Positions 47,401-52,941 of a stretch of 64,000 nt of DNA are shown piece by piece. This DNA comes from UBA3700 sp964478025 (GTDB taxonomy: Bacteria; Bacillota; Clostridia; Christensenellales; UBA3700): positions 1 to 64,000 of the forward strand of contig CAYZGK010000001.1 in assembly GCA_964478025.1 (NCBI GenBank). Reading direction: 5' to 3'. The first letter of the stretch is position 1. The number at the start of each line of letters is the position of its first letter. The notes below the pieces were generated by a model. The model was given only the letters and a program-made list of their open reading frames with translations. It searched no databases and had not been told where the DNA came from. The translations under genes were made by a program, and so were the position numbers.

Positions 47401-48832
47401 TGTATATGACTTAACATTTAGTCATACAGTAGATAGCACTAAATCAAATGCTGAAAGTAGCGTTGTATATGGGACAGAGATCTACTATACAAATACTGTT
47501 TATAACATAGGAGCTCAAGGTGAGAAAGTTTATAACAAGAATTATAACTATCTTGCAAGTACTTCAAATACATTTACAGGTGTAAGTATAATGGCATCAA
47601 CTACAGAAAGTACTTCTACTTCATTTGTAGTATCAAACGAGGGAAGTATAACAAAGAGAACTATTAACGCTAACTTTAGTAATCTAGATCAATCATATAG
47701 AACAGAGCTTTCATCAATTGGAGTTGAAATAGGTGAGGTAAGCAGTCTTACAAATATTCCTCATTCTCTATCTAGTGATGATTTACAAACTTTAATTAGC
47801 AATATTAATACTGAACTTGAATCTGCTGAGTTTACTGAAGATATCTTAGCAACAGTAAGTGCAGATTATGTAACAAAAGATAATGGTAAGTATTATGCAA
47901 CACAAGCAAATACATATGTTAAAGTAAAACTTGAAAATCCAACAACTCCTATTTCAGTTTCTAACAACTTAGCTGTAACAATTACTGGAGATAATTACTT
48001 AACATTAAGATACTTTGCATTTGATAAAGAATCTAATAGATTCATAATAGATACATTTGAAGCTTTACTTATGATAGACAACTTATCTGATGGCAATAAT
48101 GGAGAGTATCAAACTCTTGACTATATTGTAACTAACGATTTATATGGAAGATCACAATTAGTTACTACATTTACAAATGAATTTAGTGGAACAATTGATG
48201 GTAATAGTAAGACTATAAAGAACTTTGTATTAGTAGGAAACACATCAACTGGATTATTTGGAACATTATCTAATACTGCAAGTATTGAAAAGTTAACATT
48301 TGCACAAGTATTAGTTATTGCAAGTGATGTTGCTTCAATGAGCGTTGTATCTACAAATAATAACGGAAGTCTAGATAATATTAAAGTTGAAGCTGAGTTT
48401 GTATCTGATAAAAACGCAACAGTAAAAGTTGTTGCAAATAACAATAGTGGTACGACAACAAATTCAACAGCATTTGTTCAAACTTCAATGGTATCTTATT
48501 CAGTAGAAGCAGAAAGTTCTTCAACAAACGATATAGTTGTATTAGAAAGAACATATAATGTAAAGAACTTAGATAATATTATTACTAAAGTAACAATAAA
48601 TGGCTTAGATACAAACTCTACAACATCAAGTGCTTACACATTATCCGATATCTCTGAAAATGTTATAAATTTAGCAATTTTAGGATTAAATAACACAGGT
48701 CTTACAATTGAAAATAAAGTTGTAAAGATAAATAACTTCCGTGAATACTGGGCTTATGTAAATATCTGTCCATTCTTAAGTGTAAGTGCAGAAGACTTAG
48801 CAGGATTTATTGGAGTAGAGTTTGAAATATAA
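29453..48832 (+). CDS. Giant surface adhesin (6459 residues) with beta-helix and MBG/YDG repeats
   Basis: An N-terminal membrane helix or uncleaved signal (~7-29) leads into a right-handed beta-helix-like region (~85-430) of GLUG-type motifs. Then come MBG/YDG-type Ig-like repeats (~610-1290; TYDGNSHN near 626, SYDGAIHG near 736). A very long second beta-helix region follows (~1570-3900) with GGIVGYSTGEINNC, GGIAGYIGG, GGIAGVSSSSITHC and GGFAGMMVSG. A second MBG/YDG block spans ~4218-5180 (YDG motifs near 4232, 4506, 4711, 4821, 5069), then shorter mixed modules to the end. There is no LPXTG motif or C-terminal membrane helix, so the N-terminal helix is the only anchor seen. It is placed behind the fibre operon and probably acts in adhesion to host or neighbour cells. 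Confidence 0.85.
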   Translation: MLKEKKSSILVIGIICIVIAMLVVSFMFNQGHEEVKILSTNEISSANTSTWSNGYGLASNGDGLEDGQVPSGYSNTSGSSNYTSSTGQLKGSTNYYMSSDVTLNVSSYIEDQTAYSGIFDGCGHTLTIINSDRDVSSDIKGDTSYYRGILCGVLSGTIKNVTIVIPSNSYGLHIVSKWIQSGSGHWGNQSKGAAKLYFGYIGHTISGGTVNNVKIVYKSSDKLIKLNVGYGTNTFCDALMFGLSNGGTISNTTLRLESNVDLHTWVQYGTDYFGHALFVGYTNSGTTTNINGCSIEGSGSLSNSKWGGSGVRARFGLLGGIITNGTFNVNGLDCGGWTGGFSWTDAAFQSGDYHAGTFVGETSSSTGGDITNIFYSATDSGIKKLDNSQSAWRSGSQQNKYATANFQQYTISYSNIGFCHSNTSNMWVGELTSYSGSGNSTTGSFVNSITMNSTIYETGSFIAYRGISNRAVPIIAVSSITSVISAYTKGSYAYANPDMVNTISGGPTFTKTSSNNSTNVYSGTYNGTAVSSVSSVVNIYRAGNKVKEYSIPSWNSTPSGNKKDVGTYTYLYNYSSISKYNSSEAQGFYLEANKEVSDYYVLLPSGSAFSVQLNITRAPLTISSSSYTGTYDGNSHNITINGLFSNSGYVNGETLSSLLSSGYATVSVGSLSGTSVTESNFNNLAITSVSDSVKSIPISISFTNYSINNANSYSKTETITINPVNLTITTSDYSNSYDGAIHGIQTTGNIILNNEIQSSGYVNGETLASIIQNGKGSFSVLYNSVADTTPNTTISGVDAVNGYSSLAISHVKDSVRTIQINLSLVDYIINSTSHDFTSTNTITITPASLTLDETIVKDYEYSGYSLYENSAITDRGYEFYNSVLQAAQTSGSPGLSLLNYDQMIQNRELTFTSSATTVLDVNSYTFTVQASSSSTGSAEADFTLQGEHTFSYNITKGTTILSITLIGNSDVSTYTGTSNTASGSKVYNDQNEPIPTANITLNNGGKSLGEATKTILKDNSTYYLENAKKAGVYKVTYNFSGTNNYEAVKLVYTYTIDKATTYIEFTTIGDKLGAGVSKQVTSGSFSESKMFDFDAVTIPTAYVRWYTGNDGSTGVREETISYTSTASIQPGSNVSDAGVYDITWSYSGGDNLTACSCIYTYTIEKNTITFGFANSTGSQQLQSCALSVSTLLGSSYGNLNATLKNSKGQTIQVITAGVSQKSKVSLTSSSTYTSLYPGEETSFTGTEVQDCGTYKLIYSMTTSDTNYTVTTNPATYTFTISQRRMYLLFDDTKDLYDSIIDTTGNYYDFIFVSGADNISKINSVAQDYSSYFTKIVEWGSGVGSGHNFKDYLTLTAGVTDKTPVGNYYFSVEWNESATNKTILNRLRNNYKAGVLDSSNVVIGTTGSGYSAGYTSYCESAKNTNGFNAAAADSSYEIRIRIVSNVDKTLSYTDSQDNWSILDTGSASDVITFINGHYYDSDEYASATSATITSQVWINRAFDGSRIMASYKTLNGNSQTCEIKMWHDVENNTDDFNNGTGVTAQITSKGVYTHASDASTSETGYTGTYDQGYPAYTTIDGEKYYAGASLVALNYGVIKGFNFKWYVENIQSCGSYRSPRITIQGHHNRNSAVGTISGINCGYITGCKIYYQRLLTFEGTSSSYNFAAGLVVGINNGYMANETFELVKDMENYRSSTVYASHIYRSFINVSGTAKSIYAGLICGTNAADGTIESISRSGQVPFSVESLTGSVDVYGGGFVGKNTGNLNNLIYNNTMSTITSTNDSRWYNGNYNGDGGKTYYYKNYELRFYASANVYAGGIVGYSTGEINNCQYNSGTSTSDGGNLLATAGSGNTIALGGIAGYIGGGGKIIACSVKNYGCIYAGSDSVIVNAYALGGVVGVSSGGEIDGSSISNYGTIFGRASGAGNNYAGCFLGIGCEDGNGTTSAATYTSSNRVKFGTTNVEPGVFTASTSFNYGTIGANYGSWGYITGKYNTILSDSISDGYDYAHTYGGLIWYTNNTPTNHTKCLFGSVASILGDNSVTDSSSSTGRRTLTSTNVYITGIAGINIGDCGDGTLGNQLLDDVSLNTETGEINISYNSISNITQTNAGSASFYYGMDASVNGNTVYITPNGGSKVAYTDDLGAGVFTMSTADANAIITDTTVEATISTVRVRTYLYIGSYEEYKDFVQNTGSSNYSVYRYCAGYGTLSTSMETGSIVWSGVLNEYKTFDGANKTITYTTNAAVSVSAVSGNWNGKNIYVLGTLLGANNGYVKSVNIVVTTSADTSYFIFDTVSGANMVYGVVAGANSGTIDWCSVTLKGGGKVGLTASSSTSGNRYSIGGIAGVSSSSITHCNVKFENNTRLGLMSGTYTNGSYAAVGGIVGAQFGSEVSNCAVVGKGYILTENSTSSDIVSNPNGYVGGIGGYLLVAKDGRDLTYMGLNVGVCKVYNVVVALFGGIESASTSYVDGSTAAGVGGTGYISGKGTAFENSSSYDTLKTLNLGACFIIGTGEPTAVDWKAAAVQNTIFGGVVYNEHATDKKAANKEAYVEMYWYDIPGIAFLSLNDYSIRGKGVAEMVSSASIYVTFPTTFFESNISAGGITIYFYNQSNGKVKLSLTSLSLTVNSNATYINTVITNISKDGEGTPTSSDQGTSTSTSLGGYTAVEGTSVMLKLKVSYSVSIAGENIKYDSATSLVQSPFYCFISGRGNRIVYAGAKEATLTDNITYDKKVSAAIEFAEGKVLNGNGNTFYSYWSGRNESEGGNYVAGLTDGLPSGTWADNGYDTVGGNRRESKDYPYWYELNGKDFYGVSDLISINRGTIKNLNVSYRQEEGKTHDYAGMNADTAYGAIAGINLGTIENCTITYNCTSVYIGGGADYTLVMGAAVGINKGTINGLTVNMASSFTLSGSIGNNLFSSGVGINYGDIYNIDIVNTAGVYLTATSDGNSSTVAGGIVAINNGGSIKYARISGEGQFKIGTYTKNTTETPTEVEVTDENGNKTTVTTTVTTTSYTYSTKYLYFAVGIAISNNGSEEETLPGLVASVASCIKNNDNPVDHIIIDYGGDIYAYAQNYMTGIAFAHAGSSTTAEGDLRYGNIFWNSDYNTNIALAVESTGGTNLFQEGTIASAGFPLMGYTGNTNKGDFSFVKGAQIYSNVEENLSWDLNTGNLIFSSTNYAMSNSKTFESFESLYMPSLDRQYDFVGSNNTSDYYTFTKGSSSSNTTISITEKMMDMLVVDATSNYSGGALRVNIEFFFPYVEINDIYQLVQYIWFTSDDTGSDKIFNYYLRTYETQIKQLIDAGEKQASTATPVDGDYSGAWCTEADWGSVSRNWGYTADTSDTADTADFDARWITYNGANYYILLEKYCSNGDILPIYSSNNARLTSDIVLDKYTYADGATTMSVDFGFNCTSWKEYASSKKLDGQKYSITIVASDYNHNSGSSLGSYSKWAYVKTRAEHSGSMYSMTSATNYANNYSVNYVPLQDIANTPGKGSSGVYIYGGFLGIIRGEISNVNFILQEYSLINIVKDTVNTVSYEDGDNKGNSEFNTYEASYSDSSLDSIALPRSVFAGVVAGYITGKMDSCSLTMGQYSQIYVNKFGAIDDDNSIYHAALVGGYCGLLGNDAQISNSTLTMGEGVNIGVKNTGIRMASGLIAYRKGTVRAYAGGFAGMMVSGSLMYNLVLEGVSTSKIFAFTDGRTWGLNWNYYASFDTFASTAGGIVGCNTNNSYWNKSGLGHGLVDGVIFNWAGASISMFNSSTSTSYAAKQDMSIYYIGGNIAGVVGNGDNLNFSISGNAETNEYVRNLYYVYELSSYKTLYQEHGDIYSYSHNSSQSYIAKGNIYIYGPSAGSAGLNFCTLNNYKSSYIRNSDGSYSLGSGDGSVIFSGDSDHPGTIVDGNLVCVSEAMSGSTIITARTLTLWELETESVIGTGISYTGATSTKSGNNYIYESTSYNDTSFKPSSIGYKQITTGLSNIMSWADTSRNSNVKFSFEVDDEDTSSVMWAIDIYKGVIDGNSLRSAENTISEIPVYAFATSLQDSLTYKKQEYTIIRGQGDGMKIMYCTGSAASLSPNKTYYTNEVSVDKAAYYATAAIMYDGSTDAANEALTIYDSNGNNIERLEDNIKDSIVTTAKNDGDILRTVYKQSGNAWNEVDSEADLTAVGYYKVIYEVLANEDSYGVINPNAYVNRDYRTQFFSSDGSTSTYFKDTGNYLVETYTLYVAIAPVYLNITEIKKVYDGSTDFIYKGSDDTNYSSVTAQVDQNFAYAKDGTIPSVSCSNGVIKSSVGTNVQITLDATYDNADIGDRSITLKTEGTVSYVYWQKNSEGKWIECSVESPLLKSSNSSERKAYFSLTILNSELSSTDGAKTYGYKDSLASGYTITNGSTVTSFDTSLTCKVHIVKANAPTITVTDPTLSYVYTGKSIEYGVEWASHITITDQFGSVLDPESMINNKELTITGDGTAVKDVKASGYTIKFTIAYTGTKYGNTTTESEVTIFVTPALLTITKAVKEYDGKNDVSVASFAYKADGKTSGLYEQDKITFAGTYASSDVASSLNVKITTSQTTINGTQYKIVGDNYYLENDTINGIGVIYPTSAEIVLANKDYDKTNTVTYTGSGDINKTSILIKTTSSSILGVTVVNIQPTATYSNSNVGNCNLQVSLNTFTYVNEKGASVALYRLEDSNYCIEDATSTSYTATGKAYIIPVNMTISYIYKTYDGTTAFPDDDANYMLSNNNNEFTKVDGSFSDANVKYENNKYNDINVSAVAYTYMYVSNGTTASNTVYRVQSSGSATNYTLDATLSGSTYVVEGIGVIIPKLVTIKNVTKLYDGKNTFDTVNFYADKGEKWEIVDESGASVNYHLVGTMGTSSSDGKNATNGKNLYQVNLNGSSATTPCVATFTFNGVDYIWLHYMYNTNNNYYVTSTTIAGIGDVLQRTINVAPSGTGTLSSLSFTVNSKVNTSGKVNIQSGSASATYLFGQYYSIDNLTATFNWSGSSPKLSNGKLTVDGSTLTFKLKYNGSDANVTNARSYTFTLSLVTTSSNFAFNDYTIRLTINKRALSQSEITVTLGAITKVYDGTDSTDNIEVGTPSIKAVAQGVSSTENVTLSGTPTVSSLTATDMINVKADKNGEIQSYDATAVVTLSNFTSTNYTFSGSITTSVKYKITPYELTLTGAYEKEFNGTSTGITLNGINSEIVEISYSGIGTLPGTYSQVTPTEAIAVNVDSSASENNKDNSIPANYTINVGVIDLTIKPATIIAERQYGTDSFNVAVAITNLEGFDFLKEYKDAQDAAILSDTIVSDIASNLNSTTYKTELKSALIAAFAIRCNNAAWTNFETSNISSINIYSDTLEFIFTGLSELDTTSLTDRYSFAMYNNEKKTSGSNIAISSSELSDGQYTGTYTTTGTAVSTAEELVALINGGNDGYLTNNIYGFDATSLTTTTYSGTLYGNGYSIVLSGNFNISETSAALFIPTLQGNLYDINFKYATNAEINEELTSVGLVVNTNNGTISNCSLELLKDLTLVKDEEGTLLTKATVGGFANTSTGTLTNVTIVYSASETYSLFAGLAYTASGTINYVSARNSIYTTSVAGKTMFNTLSVTVDYAIDAITFAHTSLNSGSITTIYDTSSTYLAFYENNYTDGYLDYYFTLESKYTTDNAKHNEYVNGGSDNTNTTYYKDYRTTTSQTPILAIEVIAPLGDFIWAAFGVDYTEYKTNLNRAVGMFNTQDELTSITSYTEANNISYTIFKPIIGAVAGVKIAAGIDTIIEKEYSGSVQKAEFASEDNTKTFVISGTEVGTYTTYLDGASSEGGTAVSGYDVERFIAEIVTGESGEEKIMLIITPKQLTDTPTITKEYDSTTIAETELKAKDTDAAASLYAVGEYSESKVGIGYNVSYYSTSKAVAAVNVSGTYKFITYRAYNTDENGNIVYIVEFIDIDGANFTSATNVTTANVQSLARAYYQLVTVDQINSLAYKTYEAGITQDNITSVYVYDLTFSHTVDSTKSNAESSVVYGTEIYYTNTVYNIGAQGEKVYNKNYNYLASTSNTFTGVSIMASTTESTSTSFVVSNEGSITKRTINANFSNLDQSYRTELSSIGVEIGEVSSLTNIPHSLSSDDLQTLISNINTELESAEFTEDILATVSADYVTKDNGKYYATQANTYVKVKLENPTTPISVSNNLAVTITGDNYLTLRYFAFDKESNRFIIDTFEALLMIDNLSDGNNGEYQTLDYIVTNDLYGRSQLVTTFTNEFSGTIDGNSKTIKNFVLVGNTSTGLFGTLSNTASIEKLTFAQVLVIASDVASMSVVSTNNNGSLDNIKVEAEFVSDKNATVKVVANNNSGTTTNSTAFVQTSMVSYSVEAESSSTNDIVVLERTYNVKNLDNIITKVTINGLDTNSTTSSAYTLSDISENVINLAILGLNNTGLTIENKVVKINNFREYWAYVNICPFLSVSAEDLAGFIGVEFEI
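39449..39484 (+). repeat. 9-bp tandem repeat in the adhesin gene
   Basis: ACAGCCGAT repeats four times (one copy has T for G), encoding TADTSDTADTAD. The unit length is a multiple of three, so slippage would change length without breaking the frame. Confidence 0.8.
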
Positions 48833-48834
48833 TT

Positions 48835-49818
48835 ATGTCTACAAAAAGTGAAGTTCTTAAAATATTAGAGAATAATAAAAATAAAGCGATATCTGGAAAT
48901 GATATCGCTAAAACTTTAAATATAACTAGAACTAGTATTTGGAAAGCAATAAATGAATTAAAACAAGAAGGCTATATAATAGATTCATCAACTAAAAAAG
49001 GTTATATTTTTTCTGGAAACAATAACAAATTATCTTTAGAGGGTGTTGAGAGACTTTTAAATAAGAAATTAGGTGATTTTAAAGTTGTTTATAAGAAAGA
49101 AACGGAATCTACAAATAAAGACCTATTAGAGCTTGCGGATAAAGGAAAGAGGGATCTTATTGTTGAAATTGCTGAAAAACAAACATCAGGAAGGGGAAGA
49201 ATTGGAAGAAAATTTGAATCCCCAGAGGGTGGAATTTATTTTAGTATTTTATTAGATTTAAAGGGTATAGAAATATCTAAAATTACAATATTAACTCCAA
49301 TGGCAGCCGTTGCTGTTGCAAGATCGATTGAAAAATTAACTAATAAAAAAGTTGGAATTAAATGGGTAAATGATATTTTCTTAAAAGATAAAAAAATATG
49401 TGGAATTTTAACTCAAGCTTCGCTTGATTTGGAAACTAATACTATAGGAAGTTGTGTTGTTGGAATAGGAATTGACTATAAGTTAGATATAGAAAAATTG
49501 CCAGAAAATTTAAAGGATATTGTAGGAACTATTTTTAATAAAGATGAAATTCCATCAGTAACACAAAATGAATTAGTAGCAAATATACTAAATGAGTTAG
49601 TTTCCATGTATAGAAATTTAGATAATAAAGAGTTTTTAAAAGAATATATTTCTCATAGTATTGTTTTAGGGAAAAATATAGAGTTTATGTTAAATAATGA
49701 AAAATTAGAAGGTAAAGCTTTATCAATTGATGAAAATGCAGCTTTAGTTGTTGAGTGCAATAATGGCCAAACTATAAAACTTAATAGTGGAGAAGTTTCT
49801 ATTAAATTACCTAAATAA
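48835..49818 (+). CDS. birA: Biotin-protein ligase / biotin operon repressor BirA
   Basis: A 327-residue bifunctional BirA. Residues ~1-60 are a winged helix (ISGNDIAKTLNITRTSIWKA) that binds biotin operator DNA. The ligase core shows ESTNKDLLELADKG, the biotin/AMP loop TSGRGRIGRKFESPEGGIYFS, KWVNDIFLKDKKICGIL and VVGIGIDY, and the small C-terminal domain is complete. It activates biotin with ATP and attaches it to carboxylase carrier proteins. It starts 2 nt after the adhesin stop codon, with no Shine-Dalgarno of its own beyond a GGAG inside the end of the adhesin, so its translation may depend on ribosomes leaving the 19-kb gene. Confidence 0.95.
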   Translation: MSTKSEVLKILENNKNKAISGNDIAKTLNITRTSIWKAINELKQEGYIIDSSTKKGYIFSGNNNKLSLEGVERLLNKKLGDFKVVYKKETESTNKDLLELADKGKRDLIVEIAEKQTSGRGRIGRKFESPEGGIYFSILLDLKGIEISKITILTPMAAVAVARSIEKLTNKKVGIKWVNDIFLKDKKICGILTQASLDLETNTIGSCVVGIGIDYKLDIEKLPENLKDIVGTIFNKDEIPSVTQNELVANILNELVSMYRNLDNKEFLKEYISHSIVLGKNIEFMLNNEKLEGKALSIDENAALVVECNNGQTIKLNSGEVSIKLPK

Positions 49819-49870
49819 ATAAGCAATTTTTACAAAATATTAAATTTAATCACGAATTTTGAAAAAATAA

Positions 49871-51052
49871 TTATAATTCTTCCATTTGTAAAAAGTCTGC
49901 TAGTTTTATATGTCGTACGGTAGAAGTAGAATAATCCACAGCATCGTTTGTAATGAGTATTTTTTGATTTAGATTATCTAAATCTTTAAAAGCATTGAAT
50001 TCCCTATCATAGGCTTTTTCATCAACAACCGAATAAGCTACTTGTATAAAATATGTTTTGCCGTTTTTGGTGGCTACAAAATCTATTTCTTTTCCTTTAT
50101 TATCAAAAACTTTCAAGTTATAGCCCATATAAATAAGTTCGTTATAAACTATATTTTCTAGATTGTGATCAAAATCATAACGGTTATTATCTATTTTTAA
50201 TGAGTTAAAACAAACATCAGAATCGTAAAGTTTAGAATTAAAATTTAGTTCTCTTTTTACTTTAGTAGAGTATTGAGCGAGTTCTTCGACAACATAAGCT
50301 TCTTTTAAATAGTGCATATAATAAAGTATTGTATTAGAAGAACACTCAATGTCTTGTCCCTTTAAATATTTATAAATTGAACGAGCGGATAAAATTCTTG
50401 AATTATTTCTCAATACAAAATTAACACATTTTCTAAACAATTCAGGTTTCCTTATTTTGTATCTCTTAATTAAGTCTTTTATAACAATTGTATCTTCTAA
50501 GTCCTGCAAATATCTTATAGCATCGTTCTCGCTTGGCATATCAAATCTTTTAGGAAAACCTCCCCAAATAAGATAATCTGTAATATCAGCTTGTTTTCCG
50601 ATTTCCTTTGTGTAAGCTTGTATTTCTTTATACACAAAGGGTCTTATTCTAAAAGATACATATCTTCCGGAAAGTTCAGTGGCAAACTCTTTTGATAACA
50701 ATTTAGAGTTTGAACCAGATATAAAAACAGAATTATTGTGAAGTCGTAGTGTCCTTACGGCAACTGCCCAGTTTTTTATATTTTGAACTTCATCTAAAAA
50801 AATATAACATTTTCCATCTTTTTGATTATCGTTCACGTAATTTAACAATTTTTCTACGCTTCCCGTTTTTTTTAATGTAAGTGCATCTTCAAAGTCTAGG
50901 AAAATTGTGTTAGTTGTTTTTGTCGTTATTTCATCATAAATACTTTTTAATATAACCGACTTTCCACATCTTCTAATGCCAGTAATTATTTTTATTAAAT
51001 CACTATCGTAAAATGGTCTAATTTCATTTAAGTATTTTTCGCGTATAATCAT
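49871..51052 (-). CDS. AAA (AAA_14/DUF4143) ATPase
   Basis: A 393-residue ATPase of a different subfamily from the two at 9-16 kb. Walker A is GIRRCGKS at 25-32 and Walker B is YIFLDEVQN near 84-92, followed by ISGSNSKLLS and SGRYVSFRIRPF. A winged-helix region (~190-260) precedes the DUF4143-like C-terminus with NKGKEIDFVATKNGKTYFIQ near 325, the nuclease-like E/D...Q-V pattern in which the usual E-x-K is replaced by Q-x-A. The ATG at 51052 has GGAG 8 nt upstream and is preferred over a GTG at 51061 that overlaps it. The promoter spacer contains a perfect 10-bp palindrome repeated four times upstream. Confidence 0.85.
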   Translation of the reverse strand: MIIREKYLNEIRPFYDSDLIKIITGIRRCGKSVILKSIYDEITTKTTNTIFLDFEDALTLKKTGSVEKLLNYVNDNQKDGKCYIFLDEVQNIKNWAVAVRTLRLHNNSVFISGSNSKLLSKEFATELSGRYVSFRIRPFVYKEIQAYTKEIGKQADITDYLIWGGFPKRFDMPSENDAIRYLQDLEDTIVIKDLIKRYKIRKPELFRKCVNFVLRNNSRILSARSIYKYLKGQDIECSSNTILYYMHYLKEAYVVEELAQYSTKVKRELNFNSKLYDSDVCFNSLKIDNNRYDFDHNLENIVYNELIYMGYNLKVFDNKGKEIDFVATKNGKTYFIQVAYSVVDEKAYDREFNAFKDLDNLNQKILITNDAVDYSTSTVRHIKLADFLQMEEL

Positions 51053-51082
51053 TATTAACACTCCAATAATCTATTTATCTAT

Positions 51083-51210
51083 ATTATACTGCGCAGTTTT
51101 TAGTTTATCAATAAAATTGCGCAGTTTAAACACTCTTTTGCTGAAAAAAGAGAAGTAAAGTAACTTTTATATACTGCGCAGTTAAATATGTTTTGATAAA
51201 ACTGCGCAGT
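51083..51210 (-). promoter_or_regulatory. Promoter with four ACTGCGCAGT palindromes for the 49871-51052 ATPase
   Basis: The palindrome ACTGCGCAGT is at 51088-51097, 51173-51182 and 51201-51210, with a one-base variant at 51116-51125. Distances are 28, 57 and 28 bp, i.e. two pairs that look like an 85-bp duplication. Minus strand -35 TTGATA (51106-51111), 17-nt spacer and -10 TATAAT (51083-51088) enclose the first palindrome, so bound protein must block RNA polymerase. The remaining spacer to 51407 has no gene. Confidence 0.82.
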
Positions 51211-51407
51211 TTAAATGCCTTTTTACTTAATAAATGTGTTCAAAAACATTCCATAATTTTAAAAAAGTTAATTGAAAAAGCAAATTATAGTAATAAATTC
51301 CGATTTGTATAATATTTAAAAGTTATAAGCGATTTTTTTAGACAAATAGTGTAGAAAGTAGTATCATATAACTAAGAAAGAAGTATTATATAAACGGAGA
51401 TGTAGTT

Positions 51408-52034
51408 ATGTTTATTGAAAGATTATCTAAGAAATTCAATGTTAACGAGCCAATTCTTACTGAAGAAATTCTTGGTTTGTTTCCTGAATATTCTCGTGCG
51501 CAAGTTTTTCGATATATTGAAAAGGCAAAAAGGAGCAATGTAATAGTGCAGTTTGCTAAAGGTGTTTATTATATTCCAACCATAACATTTTGGGGCGAAT
51601 TTTCGACGATAACTGCAGATTCTGTAATTGAAAAGAAATATCTACGATATGCTGATCAAACTTATGGTATTTACAGTGGAATTAAATTGCTAAATAATTT
51701 TTCAATCACAACACAAATGGCAGCCGTTATTGAGATTGTTACAAATAATGAAACTACGCGTTGTAGAGAAATAAACATAGGTGGCAGGAAATTTATTTTA
51801 AGAAAATCACGTTGTGAAATTAATAAGAATAATTATGCAGTATATACAATTTTACAATTGTTTAATGATTTTACGCAACAAGACTGCCTTGATGAATCCT
51901 CTCGAAGAATATTGTTAGAATACATAAGAAATTATAAAGTAACCCAAAAGCAATTGTTGAAATTGTCAACGCAATTTCCAGCACAAACAACTAAAAAATT
52001 AATAAGGAGTGGGATTATTAATGAAATTGCATAA
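51408..52034 (+). CDS. AbiEi-type antitoxin / transcriptional repressor
   Basis: A 208-residue protein of the type IV toxin-antitoxin AbiEi (DUF6088-like) group. The N-terminal winged helix reads ILGLFPEYSRAQVFRYIEKA and is followed by VQFAKGVYYIPTITFWGE; the rest is the AbiEi C-terminal domain (YSGIKLLNNFSITTQMAAVI, GRKFILRKSRCEI). The family represses its own operon and counters the AbiEii nucleotidyltransferase. GGAGATG precedes the start. It overlaps the AbiEii gene by 14 nt, the usual arrangement. No iterated operator array is seen here, unlike its neighbours. Confidence 0.85.
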   Translation: MFIERLSKKFNVNEPILTEEILGLFPEYSRAQVFRYIEKAKRSNVIVQFAKGVYYIPTITFWGEFSTITADSVIEKKYLRYADQTYGIYSGIKLLNNFSITTQMAAVIEIVTNNETTRCREINIGGRKFILRKSRCEINKNNYAVYTILQLFNDFTQQDCLDESSRRILLEYIRNYKVTQKQLLKLSTQFPAQTTKKLIRSGIINEIA

Positions 52035-52941
52035 TGATAAAGAACGTTTTGTGGAAGCGGTAATAGCTACAAGTGAAATGCTTGGTATGGATCCTGTATT
52101 GGTAGAAAAAGATTATTTTGTTACCTTATTTTTGAAAAAAGCTGTAGAGAGAATACCGGGGCTTGTTTTTAAAGGTGGGACCTCTTTGTCGAAATGTTAT
52201 AATCTAATAGATAGGTTTTCTGAAGATATAGACCTTACGCTTGATAATGAACATTTTACGCAAAGTAAAAAGCGAAATTCTATAAAGGAATTAATCGCAG
52301 TATGTGATGAATTAGGACTTGAACTGATAAACAAAGAATCAATAGAAAAGCACACTCATGGAAATTATAATTGTTATAACATACATTATCCAATAATTTT
52401 TCCTTCAAAGGATGTTAAAAATGAGTTAAAAGTTGAAATGACATATATTCAGAAATGCTATCCACATGAACAAATTAAAGCCATTTCTTATATAGGAGAA
52501 TTCTTTGAAAGAAAAGGAAATAATCGGGTTGTTAATGAGTATGAATTAGATGCATTTACTGTACAGGTACAATCTTTAGAAAGAACATTAGTGGATAAGG
52601 TCTTTGCTATATGTGATTATTATCTAAGCAAAAACACAGTGCGAAATTCAAGGCATATTTATGATATATCGAAATTGTTGACAAAGGTAGATATTTTCGA
52701 GCCAAACTTGAAGATGTTGGTTGAGAATGTAAGAAATGATCGTAAATCAAATAAAACTTGTTTGTCAGCACAGGATGGAATAAAGGTTACTGAACTTTTA
52801 AAGAAGATTATTGCAACCAAATTTTTTAAGCAGGATTATGATGAAATAACTTCAAAGTTGTTGATTAAAGCAGTAAGTTATGATGAAGCAGTTCGGTCAT
52901 TACAAACGATAATTGATAGTGGCTTGTTTGAGACAAAATAG
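52021..52941 (+). CDS. AbiEii/AbiGii-family nucleotidyltransferase toxin
   Basis: A 306-residue protein with the AbiEii signature: VEKDYFVTLFLKKA near 28-41, then KGGTSLSKCYNLIDRFSEDI with the G-S/T loop at 52-56 and the metal-binding D69-x-D71 pair, and FTVQVQSLERTLVDKVFAI near 180. Known members are nucleotidyltransferases that modify tRNA or other RNA and act in phage defence or plasmid stability. ATG 52021 has AAGGAG 11 nt upstream; a GTG at 52009 is a weaker alternative. It forms a complete toxin-antitoxin pair with the preceding gene. Confidence 0.9.
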   Translation: MKLHNDKERFVEAVIATSEMLGMDPVLVEKDYFVTLFLKKAVERIPGLVFKGGTSLSKCYNLIDRFSEDIDLTLDNEHFTQSKKRNSIKELIAVCDELGLELINKESIEKHTHGNYNCYNIHYPIIFPSKDVKNELKVEMTYIQKCYPHEQIKAISYIGEFFERKGNNRVVNEYELDAFTVQVQSLERTLVDKVFAICDYYLSKNTVRNSRHIYDISKLLTKVDIFEPNLKMLVENVRNDRKSNKTCLSAQDGIKVTELLKKIIATKFFKQDYDEITSKLLIKAVSYDEAVRSLQTIIDSGLFETK

